Source: Daldinia sp. FL1419
Lineage: Eukaryota; Ascomycota; Sordariomycetes; Xylariales; Hypoxylaceae
Reading direction: 5' to 3'
Assembly: GCA_025201765.1 (NCBI GenBank)
Contig: MU623370.1
Location: 186,001 to 250,000, forward strand
Length of the DNA stretch: 64,000 nucleotides
Part shown: piece by piece, positions 1 to 11,180 of the stretch
Numbering within the stretch: position 1 is the first letter of the stretch
Layout: the number at the start of each line of letters is the position of its first letter
Program-made: the position numbers and the translations under genes
Notes under the pieces: model-generated
Told to the model about the DNA's origin: nothing
Databases searched by the model: none
What the model saw: the letters and a program-made list of their open reading frames with translations, nothing else

Positions 1-565
1 TAATACACATCTTCTAAGTACTAACCCAGAAAAGAATGATTTTATGACTGACGACATAAAAGCTATAAACTGAGTTATCGCAGCGGATGAATACAAGATG
101 ACTTTATAACAACGCCACACGAGCGCTAATGAAATTGAAGGTAATAAAGTTGAAAAATGCCTGCATTTATTAGGTACTAGAAGTTCGGCGTTGCTGCAGA
201 AGGTATTGTACACAGCTGCAGGCAACTGTTGCTACCTGGCAGCCTGGCTACCCTTTTTTCTTAGACTCTCTCTCACTAGGTCCCTGGTGCCAGGAGGTAC
301 CTAGATACATGTGGGGTTCATCGATAACTCCGATCCGGCGGGCGATAATAGCGTTCTGGGGTTAGCGGGATGCAGGCACCTTAGTGATGCGCCGCCATCG
401 CAAATTATAATTCGAATTTGGATTTCTCGTCAGATCTAAATAACCGTCGGTACCCGCGAAATATATGTACATCTTTACCAAACATATATTTCTTCTACCT
501 TCAATTGAGTTTGACCACGAGTCTTTGGCCATCTTCTGAAAGCCCGAGAGGTCATATTCGCCAAG
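1..565. other. Intergenic sequence upstream of the carrier gene
   Basis: No gene is supported here. The only long open frame, on the minus strand from about 362 to 907, overlaps the first spliced exons of the carrier gene and has no recognisable motif. The stretch probably holds the promoter and 5' leader of that gene. Confidence 0.6.
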
Positions 566-1853
566 ATGTCGCAAGATAAACCCCTTCCCTTCATATATAC
601 TTTTGCTGCAGGTCCGTCGCATCCTAAATAATGACTTATTATCATCTCTATCGATGATCATGCCACATGGACTAACAACTTTAATATAGGTGCTGTCGCC
701 GGCATCTCCGAGGCAAGTGATCAGTTGGGGGGGCTCTTGCGCATAAATAGTAAACAATGGGCTAACTTTCCGCTTTCTTTCAGATTCTGACCATGTATAC
801 AATGCCATACCCCCGCTTGAGTCTGTCGTTGTCGCGTGCGCATCGTTGACGTAGACTAGGTACCCTCTAGACGTTGTTAAGACTCGAGTGTGAGCAGCAA
901 TAAACACCTACAGATTGTACGCCCGAAACTTACAACAGAATAGGCAACTTCAGACCGGCAAGGGAACCAGTGCGGACTCGTACAATGGCATGCTGGACTG
1001 TTTCCAGAAGATTGTTCGCAATGAAGGGTATGGTGACAATGTCGATTCAAAATGCAAAACCTTGAGGCTCACCCGAAGCACAGATTTTCGAGATTATATA
1101 GGGGTATCACAGCTCCTATTCTGATGGAAGCCCCGAAGCGTGCCATCAAGTTTGCAGCCAACGACGAATGGGGCAAGTTTTACCGCAAAGCCTTCGGTGC
1201 TGAGAAGATGAACCAATCATTATCGATTTTAACGGGTGCCTCGGCTGGAGCTACCGAATCCTTCGTTGTCGTGCCCTTTGAGTTGGTCAAGATCAGACTG
1301 CAAGATAAGGCTTCCGCAGGTAAATACACAGGCATGATTGATGTCGTTTCCAAGACCATTAGGAACGAGGGCCTTTTGGCCATGTACAACGGTCTTGAAA
1401 GCACTATGTGGCGCCACATCCTCTGGAATGCCGGTTACTTTGGCTGCATCTTCCAAGTTAAAGAACTATTACCCAAGGCCGAGACTAAGAAGGGTGAGAT
1501 CGTTAATGGTCTGATTTCGGGTTCCGTCGGTGGTACGGTTGGTACGATGCTTAACACGCCTATGGATGTCGTCAAGTCGCGTATTCAGAATAGCCCCAAG
1601 GTTGCTGGTCAGACTCCTAAGTATAACTGGGCTTGGGGTGCCTGCGCTACTGTGATGAAGGAGGAGGGCTTCGGTGCCTTATACAAGGGTTTCCTACCCA
1701 AGGTTCTAAGACTTGGACCGGGAGGCGGTATCCTCTTGGTCGTTTTCACAGGTGTCATGGTAAGTCTCGTCACGTCATTTCCCTAACGTATTCTTTAGAT
1801 GGGTCCCTAACATGGGCCTATAGGATTTCTTCCGATCTATGAAGGAGGCATAG
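566..1853 (+). CDS. Mitochondrial 2-oxodicarboxylate carrier (ODC1/ODC2 type)
   Basis: Inner-membrane carrier of the SLC25 family. Members of this type exchange 2-oxoadipate and 2-oxoglutarate, linking lysine metabolism to the mitochondrion. The seven-exon model is 566-611, 690-712, 784-794, 860-889, 944-1027, 1084-1759 and 1824-1853, giving 299 residues, the usual length. All three carrier repeats are complete: YPLDVVKTR in repeat 1, VPFELVKIR in repeat 2 and TPMDVVKSR in repeat 3. The N-terminus MSQDKPLPFIYTFAAG and the end GVMDFFRSMKEA also fit the family. Exon 3 is only 11 nt. The intron at 713-783 begins with GC (GCAAGT), not GT; all others are GT-AG. Simple ORF calling sees only the part from about 1052, which would look like a truncated gene. 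The frame stays intact through all six junctions, so I regard the gene as functional. Confidence 0.93.
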
Positions 1854-3281
1854 AACGTCAGAACAAGCTCGATGCTGTATTAGGAAAACTCAGGCATTGG
1901 TAGTTCTCTGTTTAATTAGCGACTTGTATATCGGCTGCCATACATGTGTCTATAGATAGCAGAAAAGATACCTAGCATGCTTCTTGCCAAAAAACACTAT
2001 CGTGACCTGCTAATTTATGTATCCTGGTTTATATCTTACAACACCGGTTTGTGCGTATAAATTCAGGAACCCCCTTGCCGAAATAATCATGGCAATCAAC
2101 GTCGAACCAAGATCCCAACCCCTCGACTTTATAATAGGCTCTTGACAGCAGCCGCAAAGAATAATCTAGGTAATCTCCTAAGCGGAGCGGTGCAGTACAG
2201 CCTCTCCAGTTTATACTCACACAGCAGAAAGGGGAAGCAATAAGAATAGGTAGGTACAAGTTTCACTAGTTACTTTCGAATACCCCCAACCGCCTTCGTA
2301 TACACACATTGCGATTCGCCGCATTTGTTTCCCAAATATATATCCACCTCATCGCTTACAGGACGCTCTTGTCATTGGAAAGCATCACATCGTCCACCTC
2401 ATCACAGTAGCCTTTCCAAAATTCATTTCATACATAGGTACCCGTAGGTAGGTGGTAATATTTACATCCTTTCCGATTTAGTTCATCCATTCCATTTCCA
2501 TCCCAACCGTGACTTCTCTTCTAACTCACTTACAGTCACCTTCTCGTCGATATACAAATGATCCTGTTCTCAGGTGCGTTCCTCCTTCTATCATCCTTAT
2601 CGTACTTAGCAGCAGTGTCACCTTCTCCGACTGCCTACTCTCATGGCTACTCCCACATACATATCTATTAGCATCCTGACTTATGGTTCAACCTTTTGAG
2701 AACCACACCTACCTTATACGACCTTGACATAGTCTACCTACTATCCCCTCACAAGGACATATAATCCAACTTTATTTCCTTTTCCGCCAACTCATCATCC
2801 ATCTTCCATACTTAGCGCTTAGGTATTGATTATTCAATATTCTCCTCTCACACTCGCCCTCGGTCCTCTTACACTGATCCACTCCAGTACGCATCTACCC
2901 AAACTTGAACACAAACCTAACACTAACGCTAAATTATCTACCTCATCCTCGTACCCTATCATCTCACCCATCGATCACGACTCGATCATCGAAGCCATCT
3001 AATGTCATAAGCTGCTGTGATCCAACCGCTACTTCCATCCTGAGCCCGTCACTTTCGTCAATCTCGCCTGCCACCTCATACACATCTGGCACCTTCTCTT
3101 CTATTGAATGAATTCATCTGATACTCGCTCCTACCTAACTATCAACTATAGAGTCCTCAACATTAGGAAGACAATGCTCTTTCTTAGTACCCTTTTCCTG
3201 CTATAATACTTCATTCAACCACGGTAGAGCATCATTTGCCTACTCACTTATAACTGCCTATCCCACGGAACTAAAGTCAAT
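1854..3281. other. Intergenic region and pyrimidine-rich leader
   Basis: No gene is supported. From about 2290 to 3280 the plus strand is rich in C and T and poor in G, as in many fungal promoters and long 5' leaders, so it probably serves the F-box-like gene at 3282. The short open frame at 2905-3111 is low-complexity Ser/Thr/Pro and is not convincing. Confidence 0.5.
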
Positions 3282-5750
3282 ATGCCACCCATTCAATCCC
3301 ATATTGACGAGAGTGATAGCGATGAACATGAAGCAGGGGAAGAATTGGAAGGTTCCGCTAGCGGTGATCCATCCACAAACCCTGACCAAGATAAGCCGGC
3401 AGAGGACGACGAAAATGGAGAGGGAACCACGGGTGGTGGCGGTAAGAACCTATCAATCATCCCAAGGGATGCATTTCTAATTCATCGCAGATGACAGCTC
3501 AGTCCCGCCTAGCATTGTCGAAAAAATAAAGGAAGCAGAATTCGACGAAACGCGCTATGGCCACAACTACAACCTACTCAAAGAGGCGTACGATCGTCAG
3601 CATATATGTATAAACTTTCTAGTAGAGGACATTGAAAGCAAGCAGAAAGAGATCAAAAATCTCAAAAAAGAAAACAACAAGAACAAAATAAAAATCAAAG
3701 AACTGGAAAATAAACTTGCTGGTATTCGTGAGCCTCCCGAGGTAAGTACTCTCACATAACTTTTGCCGAGTACGAAAACCTACTCATACTCATATAGCCA
3801 TGGAGCCATCTGCTAAGACGGCACCTTAAAACCGGAGGTATTTCTTATAGCTGGGTCTATCGCGAGTGCTGCAAGCAGGAGAATATGTCCACGAAGCTCG
3901 AGAAATTTCACCCGGACTTTACTCTTCAGGAGAGCGCACCTCTAGAAATAATCCAACTAGAAGGGAATCAGGTACCAGAAGATCAATCAGGAGATCAATC
4001 AGAAGATCTATCAGAAGATCTATCAGAAGATGAAGAAATTCAGAGCGAGGCGCCGGAAGGAGTATGCGGCGGAAGCAGTCCTCCAGCCGGGTCGGCCGTT
4101 TCCCCGTTGCCCTACAAGTTTCCATTCCATAGGCTCCCTTTGGGGGCCCAGGAGAAAATTTTCAGGAAAGTATTCGTCAAAAAAGACATCATCCATTGCC
4201 TCTCTCGCTTAGATCCTTTCACTGCGCCCGCTGATTTCCCTGATCGTGATGTTGAAGGCGAAAGCCAACTGCCAACAAGATTTCATTTCGGTACGTCTCC
4301 CTGCCAAATCAATCGAGCTCGCAAACCGAACGACGTACTTAGTCCGCTTCTGGTGTGTAAACGATGGTATTTCATTGGCGTTCATGCTTTCTATGGTGCG
4401 AATACATTTGCGTTCAGCTCGCTGGGAGAATGGCACCGTTTTTGCAACGGTATCGACCTCGCACGCGTCCAGCGGTTGGTGAACGTCGAAATAATGTGGC
4501 ATGGATCTTTAATGCCTAGGAACGAGACTCGGTTCTCGCAACGCACGCTTGGGCTCTGCTGGTTTACTCAAACCAGACGCCTTCGAACACTAGTTGTTCA
4601 CATAGAAGAATGTGCGAAAAGCCGCGCGAGAAGGAAGTACGAGATTCAACCAAATAACTCTGATGACGAAGATGAATCCGGCAATGATGTGCCTGATGAG
4701 GAATTAAGTATGTTCGCGCTCATGGCCCGTCACACGCTTAGACAACCCAACTACCGCCTGTACAGGTCAATGCGGACAACCCACGGGATGGATTATCTCT
4801 ACCAACTACGAGGCATGCATTGGATTCGTTTCCAAGAAAGATTCGGTTTAGATCACCGCCAATCGATTCGAGATTTGTCGTTTGTCAAAGATCTAAACAC
4901 TGTCGTGACAATGCCAAAACAAAACCGCGATGCACAATTGAGCCGCCTGGAGAACCTGGCACCATTGACAGGCTTAGGTGACTACATTCCCTCCGAAGAT
5001 GAATTATGTATCATCGAACAGTTTTATAACGAAGAGGCGATGGAAGATTCAGTAGCAGGCTCTGAAACGAGCGGATCGGTCAACGGGGCGTTCAGCGATG
5101 CCGCGTCATGGAATGGCACCGATATAGACGACTCGGATAACGACGACAACGGCGATGGTAGCCGCCATCGTAATATTCCGCGGGATGGACAAGGTCTTGG
5201 TTCGGGAAACTCCCGCAGGGTCCCAGTTATAGAGATAGATAGCGATTCTAGCGCAGGTACCGAGCCTCACGATAGTGATGACGACGGTGACGACGGTGAC
5301 GACGCCGGCAGCCCCGGTCCACAGCCCGAACCACAGAATGCTACTGTCAACTCGTTATTTGGGAGCTCGCAGCAGCGTAACGACCAGACGCGAGGTGAAG
5401 TAAACGATGGGATGGACGTCGATGACGACCGAAGTTCTAATTTATTTGTTTCCTCCGGTTCAGGTCCAGGAACCCTTCCGCTGGACCAAACGAAGATTAG
5501 CAGGGAATCGGTGCCCCTTGCCAGCCCCGACCCAGAAACCACGACCGTCAAATCGGAGACGAACTCCGACAATGACGGTGATACGTATAGCAGGGAGGAG
5601 ACACCCCCGGACAGCGACGACGACGACGACGACGATAATTTCCCCTATCCTGGCCCTGGTGGCATCCCTACCTCACCTGCGCGAATAAGCAAGGGTAGGG
5701 GACACCTCGAGAATAAGAAACGCGTAGCGAAGCGTCGTAAACTACAGTGA
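3282..5750 (+). CDS. F-box-like protein with acidic tail
   Basis: Three exons (3282-3441, 3491-3741, 3798-5750) give 787 residues. Both introns are GT-AG and keep the frame. The N-terminal 60 residues are acidic. Residues about 85-135 are Lys/Glu-rich and look like a coiled coil. A stretch from about residue 242 (PYKFPFHRLPLGAQEKIF) followed by LLVCKRWYFIGVHAFYGANT resembles the F-box-like start of fungal proteins that recruit substrates to SCF ubiquitin ligases. That assignment rests on pattern only. The C-terminal third is long, acidic and Ser/Asp-rich, with a DDDDDDD run and a basic end (KKRVAKRRK) that could be a nuclear localisation signal. A 12-bp repeat at about 3976-4030 encodes repeated SED units. 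An internal ATG at 3885 could be mistaken for the start, but the two upstream exons join in frame. Confidence 0.7.
3976..4032 (+). repeat. 12-bp in-frame tandem repeat
   Basis: About four to five copies of a 12-bp unit close to GAAGATCTATCA lie inside the F-box-like gene. They encode repeated Glu-Asp-(Gln/Leu)-Ser and keep the frame. Copies differ by single bases. Confidence 0.8.
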
Positions 5751-6375
5751 GCGATCCCAACGAGGTTCATATAAGTCCCTTTCTTTTACGTCTTTTTTTC
5801 AGACTTACCTCTATCTCCTATCTCTGCTTTCCAAGACAGATAGCTATACATTTCTCCGTTTCGACTCTGTAATGCAAGATTCGATTCGAACACACCAAAG
5901 TTGGTTTCTCAATGTCAGATCAGGCAGGTAAGAGATAAGCAGCTTGGTCAAAGTTTGAGCAGTTCAGGTGATTTACAGCCCATTCCAAGTATCCACGAAA
6001 GATATATATACAGTGTCTAGTTTCGTATCTACCCGAATTCTCACACCTCGTATCTACCGGGTATTTAACCTGCTGGCCAGCCAAACTGCACATATCTAAC
6101 TTCAAATATATTTTGCGCGCTACAAGGTAGTTGGGTGCATAGACACTGCGAATACGCGGGTTAGCTTGAGAGATGGTAAACCCGAGATTCCTAAATGAAC
6201 ATGTTTGGCGAAAAATGGGATTGGGGCACCATAGGGGTACGCAGATCGTTCGACGATGAGAATGCGCGTATTTAGGGTCGTTGAAGCTATACAATCAATG
6301 AAATTCCGCTATGCACTTTTAATTTGCTTAGTAGTCTTCGTAGTCTACTAACATGGTATCTCAGGTAGTAAGAAA
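5751..6375. other. Convergent intergenic region
   Basis: The F-box-like gene (plus) and the BUD22-like gene (minus) converge here. The stretch should hold both 3' untranslated regions. No gene or clear structure was found. The open frame on the minus strand at 5920-6294 has no recognisable features. Confidence 0.5.
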
Positions 6376-7981
6376 CTAATCAAACACAACCTTGCGGCCC
6401 TGAAATTCGATCTTTTGACCTTCTTCCTTGGCCTTCTTAGCTGCAGCCCAGCTAGGGTGCAAGGGGCCCGTATCATCTCTCTTAGGCACTGCTTTTGGTT
6501 TCGGTTTATCTGCCGCGAAGTCCCGCTCGCCGGTTTGCTCACGACCACCTTGGAGTTGCTGCTGGCGCTCGGGGTGGATGTGCTTGTTATCGAAGGGGTT
6601 CCGGATGCCCTTCTTCCAAGGCTTGTTAGACCCCTCTTCATCCCCTACAGCACCCCGCCTCATATCCCAACCATAATCTCTTCCCGCCTTGGCCTTCTCC
6701 TGCTGTTTTTGCACGTGCTTGGCTTTCTCTTTATATTTCTTCTCCCAGATAGCTTGGCGTGCTCGTTGGCCCCGCCGATTCTTGCGCGCGGGCGCGAGAT
6801 CGAGATCCGAAGCTTCGGACTCGGAGCCCGATATGTAGCCTCCCATTAATGTAGGTAAGAATGCTGAGTTGCCAGCTTTTATAGCGGTCGATTTGGCGAC
6901 TTTTGTTCTCTTGGGTGGTGGCGATGCGGATGCGGAGATTCGACTGTCTGCATCTTCTTCCTCTTCCTCTTCTTCATCCGACTTAGATGATCCGGCTGAA
7001 GATATGGATATGTCGTCAACAGGGGCTTTTCGTAGCGATTTAGCCCTACTATCCGCGACGAATTCCTCTTCCTCGCTCCCGCCACCGTTATCCGATTCGT
7101 CCTCATCGCTAGAAGAACCGGCTACGAAATCATCGTACCGCGACCAGGCTCGTTCCTCGGCGTCGCTATCGGAAAATCCTTCGAACGGTTGATCATCTGC
7201 AGCCTCGTCATCCTCATCGCTGTCGAGTTCCCCATTATCTTCTGCGGCTTTCTCCTGCTTCCTCTTTAGGAGTACTAATCCTGGCTCTTCCTCTTCCGTA
7301 CCAGACTCTTCTTCTTCTTCGTATTCCTTCTTTTTCGTATTCTTAGCTGCTATTGGGTTTTTATCCCGATCATCGGCCTGGTCTTCCTCATTAGTCCTGT
7401 CCTCCTTTTTCTCCTTCTTGTTTTTGCTTTTCTTCATTTTCTCTGGCATAGGTACTCTTAGCGCAATGCATGTGCCCATGATAGCCTCCTCGATAACGTC
7501 ACGAATCTGCTTGCGGTTGCATAGCGCACTCGTTACATTGTGTAGCGCAGTCTTTTCCTCTTCAGATAGCCCCTCAGGCTTCGGTATGGGTTTAATAATG
7601 TCGGCGGGTATCTTTGGGGATTCGGCCACACCCTTGATTTTGAGGAGCGACGAGCATAGGTGCGCGTGCGCGGCCTGTTGGAGATCGAGACTCTGGCGAC
7701 AAAGTTATGTTAGTATCGAGTTCAGTTTGGACGTGGCCTTGTCGCATTTCTTCTGTGTGGTGTGATGCCTTGCATATAGAAAGCAGCCATACCTTTAACA
7801 CAGCAATCTCTCTCTCAAGTCTCGCCGTCTTGTCTGGGTCATTCTGGGCTTCACGAATGCGCTTGCTCAATCGTTGGCGCTCGAATCCCTTTGCGGTCTT
7901 CATACCACGCGCCAACTCCTTGTGCCATTGCGAAAGCTTCTCTTCGAGGCTAGGCTCGTGATTTCGTTTCCGCTTCGGCAT
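6376..7981 (-). CDS. BUD22-family ribosome biogenesis protein
   Basis: Two exons on the minus strand, 7793-7981 and 6376-7692, with a 100-bp GT-AG intron, give 501 residues. The C-terminal signature is typical of the BUD22/SRFBP1 family: LHPSWAAAKKAKEEGQKIEF followed by QGRKVVFD at the very end. The N-terminus (MPKRKRNHEPSLEEKL) is basic and helical. The middle is a long run of alternating acidic and basic segments, common in nucleolar proteins. In yeast Bud22 acts in maturation of the small ribosomal subunit, and that role is inferred here. An in-frame TTG lies three codons before the chosen ATG at 7981; the ATG is preferred. Confidence 0.87.
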
Positions 7982-8339
7982 ATTGAACAATATGTTAATT
8001 TTATGTTTTAGTTACAAGCCAACTGATAAATTCGTATTATGTACGTAAAACTCGAAATTTTTGTAAATATAAAGCCCGTTATATGAATATCTACCTACCT
8101 TTAACTAAGTACCCCTTTATGAAGATAGATAGGTACCTAGGTAATGCATTATCCGTGCATTGATATTTATCGAACTTTAATCTTTTCCGTTAGAATTTCA
8201 AGACCTTCTTATCTTAGCGAGCTTAGACCAGAATTTTTGTCAGCCACCACAGCCACCCCAGTTTGGTCTGTGCAGATGTATCTGTGGGGCTGTGCGTGTT
8301 GTACGAAAAATTCAAATCTAAGGCGCGTGCGTAATATTT
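7982..8339. other. Intergenic sequence upstream of the BUD22-like gene
   Basis: No gene is supported. It contains a copy of the TAGGTACCTAGGTA motif at about 8130-8144 and probably the promoter of the minus-strand BUD22-like gene. Confidence 0.5.
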
Positions 8340-9420
8340 TAAGTTAGCTTTTTATAAAGTTATATAGAAATAATAAAAATTATATTTGAAAATAATTAAT
8401 AATTAAATAATAAAAATAGATATTTTTAATATTTAAACGGTTGGAGGTAGTAATAGTTAATATAAAACCTTGTATTTAATTTTTATATATTGTAATAAAA
8501 GAATAAGAATGTTATGTGTAATTAGAATCTTTTAAGTATCCCTTATAAACCACCCTTATTAAGCGATAACGAAGCAACGAAAAGTTTTATTCAATTTATA
8601 TAAGCTATAAGGACTAGTGATAGGTATTTTAAAGCCTGTTAGTATTTTTCTTAATTTTTTTATTATAATATTGAGGTATTATTGAATTTAAAGGGTAAAA
8701 ATGCGTGTTTTATTACTATTTTTATTAAGTAATAATAAAGTAATGAAAGATTTTATTTATTTTATATAAATAGTAAAGGTTAATAATAAATATTTTAAAA
8801 TTTGTTAATATTTTTTTTAATTTCTCTATTATAATATTAATATATTATTGAGTTCGAAGGATAAAAATCATGTATTTTACCTTTAAATCCATATAACATT
8901 TAGTAATAATATAATTAATAATACTTTAATTAATCCCAAATTTTGTTAATAATTTAAAAATAACCTTTTTTAACCTTTAGTATGTTTGCTAACCTTAAGT
9001 ACATTTATATTGTTATTTAAAAACTTAATTTTTAATACTATTTAAATTAATAAATAAATATATTATAATATGTAACTATAAACTTAAAATATACCTCCTA
9101 AACCTAAAATTGATGCAGTACTTAAACTAAATTTATTTAAAATTCAAACGCGTAGTTCACATTATTTAAATGTATAATTTGCGTAAGATAATTGGGTTAA
9201 GGATAAATGTAAATAATTTGAAATTAGGATTTAGGATTTTTGGAATATATTAATAAATAATTTAAAAATATTAATTATACCTTACAAGTTAAAAAAGTAA
9301 ATTAACTTTGTATTAAATATTTAAATTTATTAATAAAATAAATTTTAATAATTATTTTAATTTTTATAATTTTTATTATAAGAAGTTTATATATAAACAA
9401 TCACGTTCATACCTCAAACT
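8340..9420. repeat. AT-rich RIP-like island
   Basis: Nearly all A and T, with many TpA steps and few G or C, and open frames destroyed on both strands. It contrasts sharply with the flanking DNA. This is the look of a repeat inactivated by repeat-induced point mutation. The original element cannot be identified by eye. It contains the tandem duplication at about 8545-8880. Confidence 0.7.
8545..8880 (+). repeat. Tandem direct repeat, about 166-bp unit, RIP-divergent
   Basis: Two adjacent copies start near 8545 and 8711. They share a common backbone, for example TATTATAATATT in both, and GATAACGAAGCAACGAAA in copy 1 matches AATAATAAAGTAATGAAA in copy 2. Most differences I see are C to T or G to A, with copy 2 the more depleted. 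Confidence 0.7.
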
Positions 9421-10200
9421 AAAAGATAGTTTTACGTGGAAGTGATATATTAGGGATCTAATTAACTAAAAAGTGCAGTGGCGCAAAAATATAAAACAAA
9501 ACCGTCCTCCTAGTCTGAGCCCCACTAAGATAAAGACCTTCATCTCCTAAGATCTTTCCTCTCTATTTTATTACCTGGGTATTCTAGCACACCTATAACA
9601 TAGTGAAGTTATTTTGGGGTTGAGCTACCCTACGCTGTCCAAGTATTTCTTTACTTTACACCTAATATGCCACTTTTAAGTGAAAATGTGCATACCCCAG
9701 TAATCGATAGTGCTAATTATAAGCTACCTACCTGCCTACCTAACCTAGGTACCTACAAAATGTATCTGATGGCCACCCGAGGGTGAGAACCTTAGTTAAT
9801 AATACGCCATCTCATTGTACTTAATCTAACCTAAAGGCACGTCGCGTCGTTGGGATCCACTGAGGGGTGGGGAGATATAATCATCAGTAAGACAGCGGGG
9901 GAACATTACCTATTCTATGTTACTATCCCATCTAGTAATTATTTGTCGGGAGTCAAGAATGATAAGTTTCATATCAAGTAACTAGGTACCTAATAACTCA
10001 TAACGAGATACCAATTCTTGTTACTCGAGCGAAGCAAAACGCTCAACGACTTACCTAGGTTAGGTTAAAGCAACTCATCTACAAGACTAATAATAAGGGC
10101 TAATAAGAGCGGGTATGTAAGATATCATTCGCCCCAATTACTCCATTAGAATTGTTCGAGAATCTAATGTCGAAAGGAAACAAACTATAGAACAGTTGCA
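9421..10200. other. Intergenic sequence upstream of the dehydrogenase
   Basis: No gene is supported. It contains several TAGGTACCTA-type motifs (about 9727-9757, 9980-9992 and 10052-10066) and probably the promoter of the short-chain dehydrogenase. Confidence 0.5.
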
Positions 10201-11180
10201 ATGGCGGCTTCACAGTTGACACTATCCGCACTTGGCGCAGAAAGCTTGTTTAACGCCAACGACATCGTGGCTGTTGTTACAGGTGGCGGCACAGGTATAT
10301 GATAAGGCCCAGGCTGTATATTACACGCGTACAAACTCTACTAATAAACCTACCCTAGGTATCGGGCTTATGATAGCTAAGGCTCTAGCTGTCAATGGTG
10401 CTTCTAAGGTATTTATCTTAGGGCGACGTCCCGAAATCTTGAAGCAGGCTGCAGAACAGATCGGTACCGGAAATGTTATTCCGGTCACTTGCGATGTGAC
10501 GTCCAAAGAGTCTCTGCAGTCAGCAACAACACATATCCAGCAGGATGTCGGTTTCGTCAACCTGCTTGTCTGCAATTCGGGTATCGGCGGTCCATATGGG
10601 AACCGGCCCAGGCCCGAGACCACCTTGGATGAATTCGTGGAGGCCAATTTGTCCGTACCTATCGAGGATTATACCAACACGTTTGCTGTCAATACGAGCG
10701 CCGTATGGTACACCACTATGTCATTCCTAAAGCTCTTAGATGCTGGCAACAAGAAGGGCAACGTGGAGCAGAGAAGTCAAGTAATCGCTGTAAGCAGCAT
10801 CGGCGGCTTTAATAAGATAAACACTGGCGGGTTCGCCTATGGTCAAAGCAAGGCCGCCTGTACACATCTTATTAAGCAACTAAGTGTGTCGCTTCCACAG
10901 TGGAATATCAGGGCCAACGTCATATGTCCTGGCCGTAAGTCATTTGAAATGTTCCTTGGCCTGTGCTAATCGATACATAGTTTACCCGAGCGAGATGTCT
11001 GCCCCAATAATCGAGAAAGGAGGAATCGGGAAAGACATGGTGCCTCTTGAACGAGCTGGAGATGAGAAGGATATGGCGGGTGCTATCCTCTACCTCGCTT
11101 CTAGGGCTGGAGCCTACTGTAATGGCACCGTTTTAGTGACAGATGGAGGCAGGTTGACTACATTCCCATCTACTTTTTAA
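10201..11180 (+). CDS. Short-chain dehydrogenase/reductase (SDR)
   Basis: Three exons (10201-10294, 10359-10934, 10981-11180) give 289 residues, normal for a classical SDR that uses NAD(P)(H). The Rossmann motif TGGGTGIG is at residues 27-34 and is split by intron 1. The CNSGIGG stretch replaces the usual NAG motif. The catalytic Ser lies at about 177-178 (SSIGGF), followed by Tyr192 and Lys196 (YGQSK). Intron 2 is very short (46 nt), but splicing restores the conserved ICPGLYPSEM. The C-terminus ends in LASRAGAYCNGTVLVTDGGR, the usual SDR ending. The substrate cannot be told from sequence; the closest general match is the fungal ketoreductase-like SDR group. The ATG at 10201 is required for the complete Rossmann motif. 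Confidence 0.9.

Noticed and set aside
362..907. 181-codon open frame on the minus strand
   Set aside because: It overlaps the first four spliced exons of the 2-oxodicarboxylate carrier, has no motif and is explained by the plus-strand gene.
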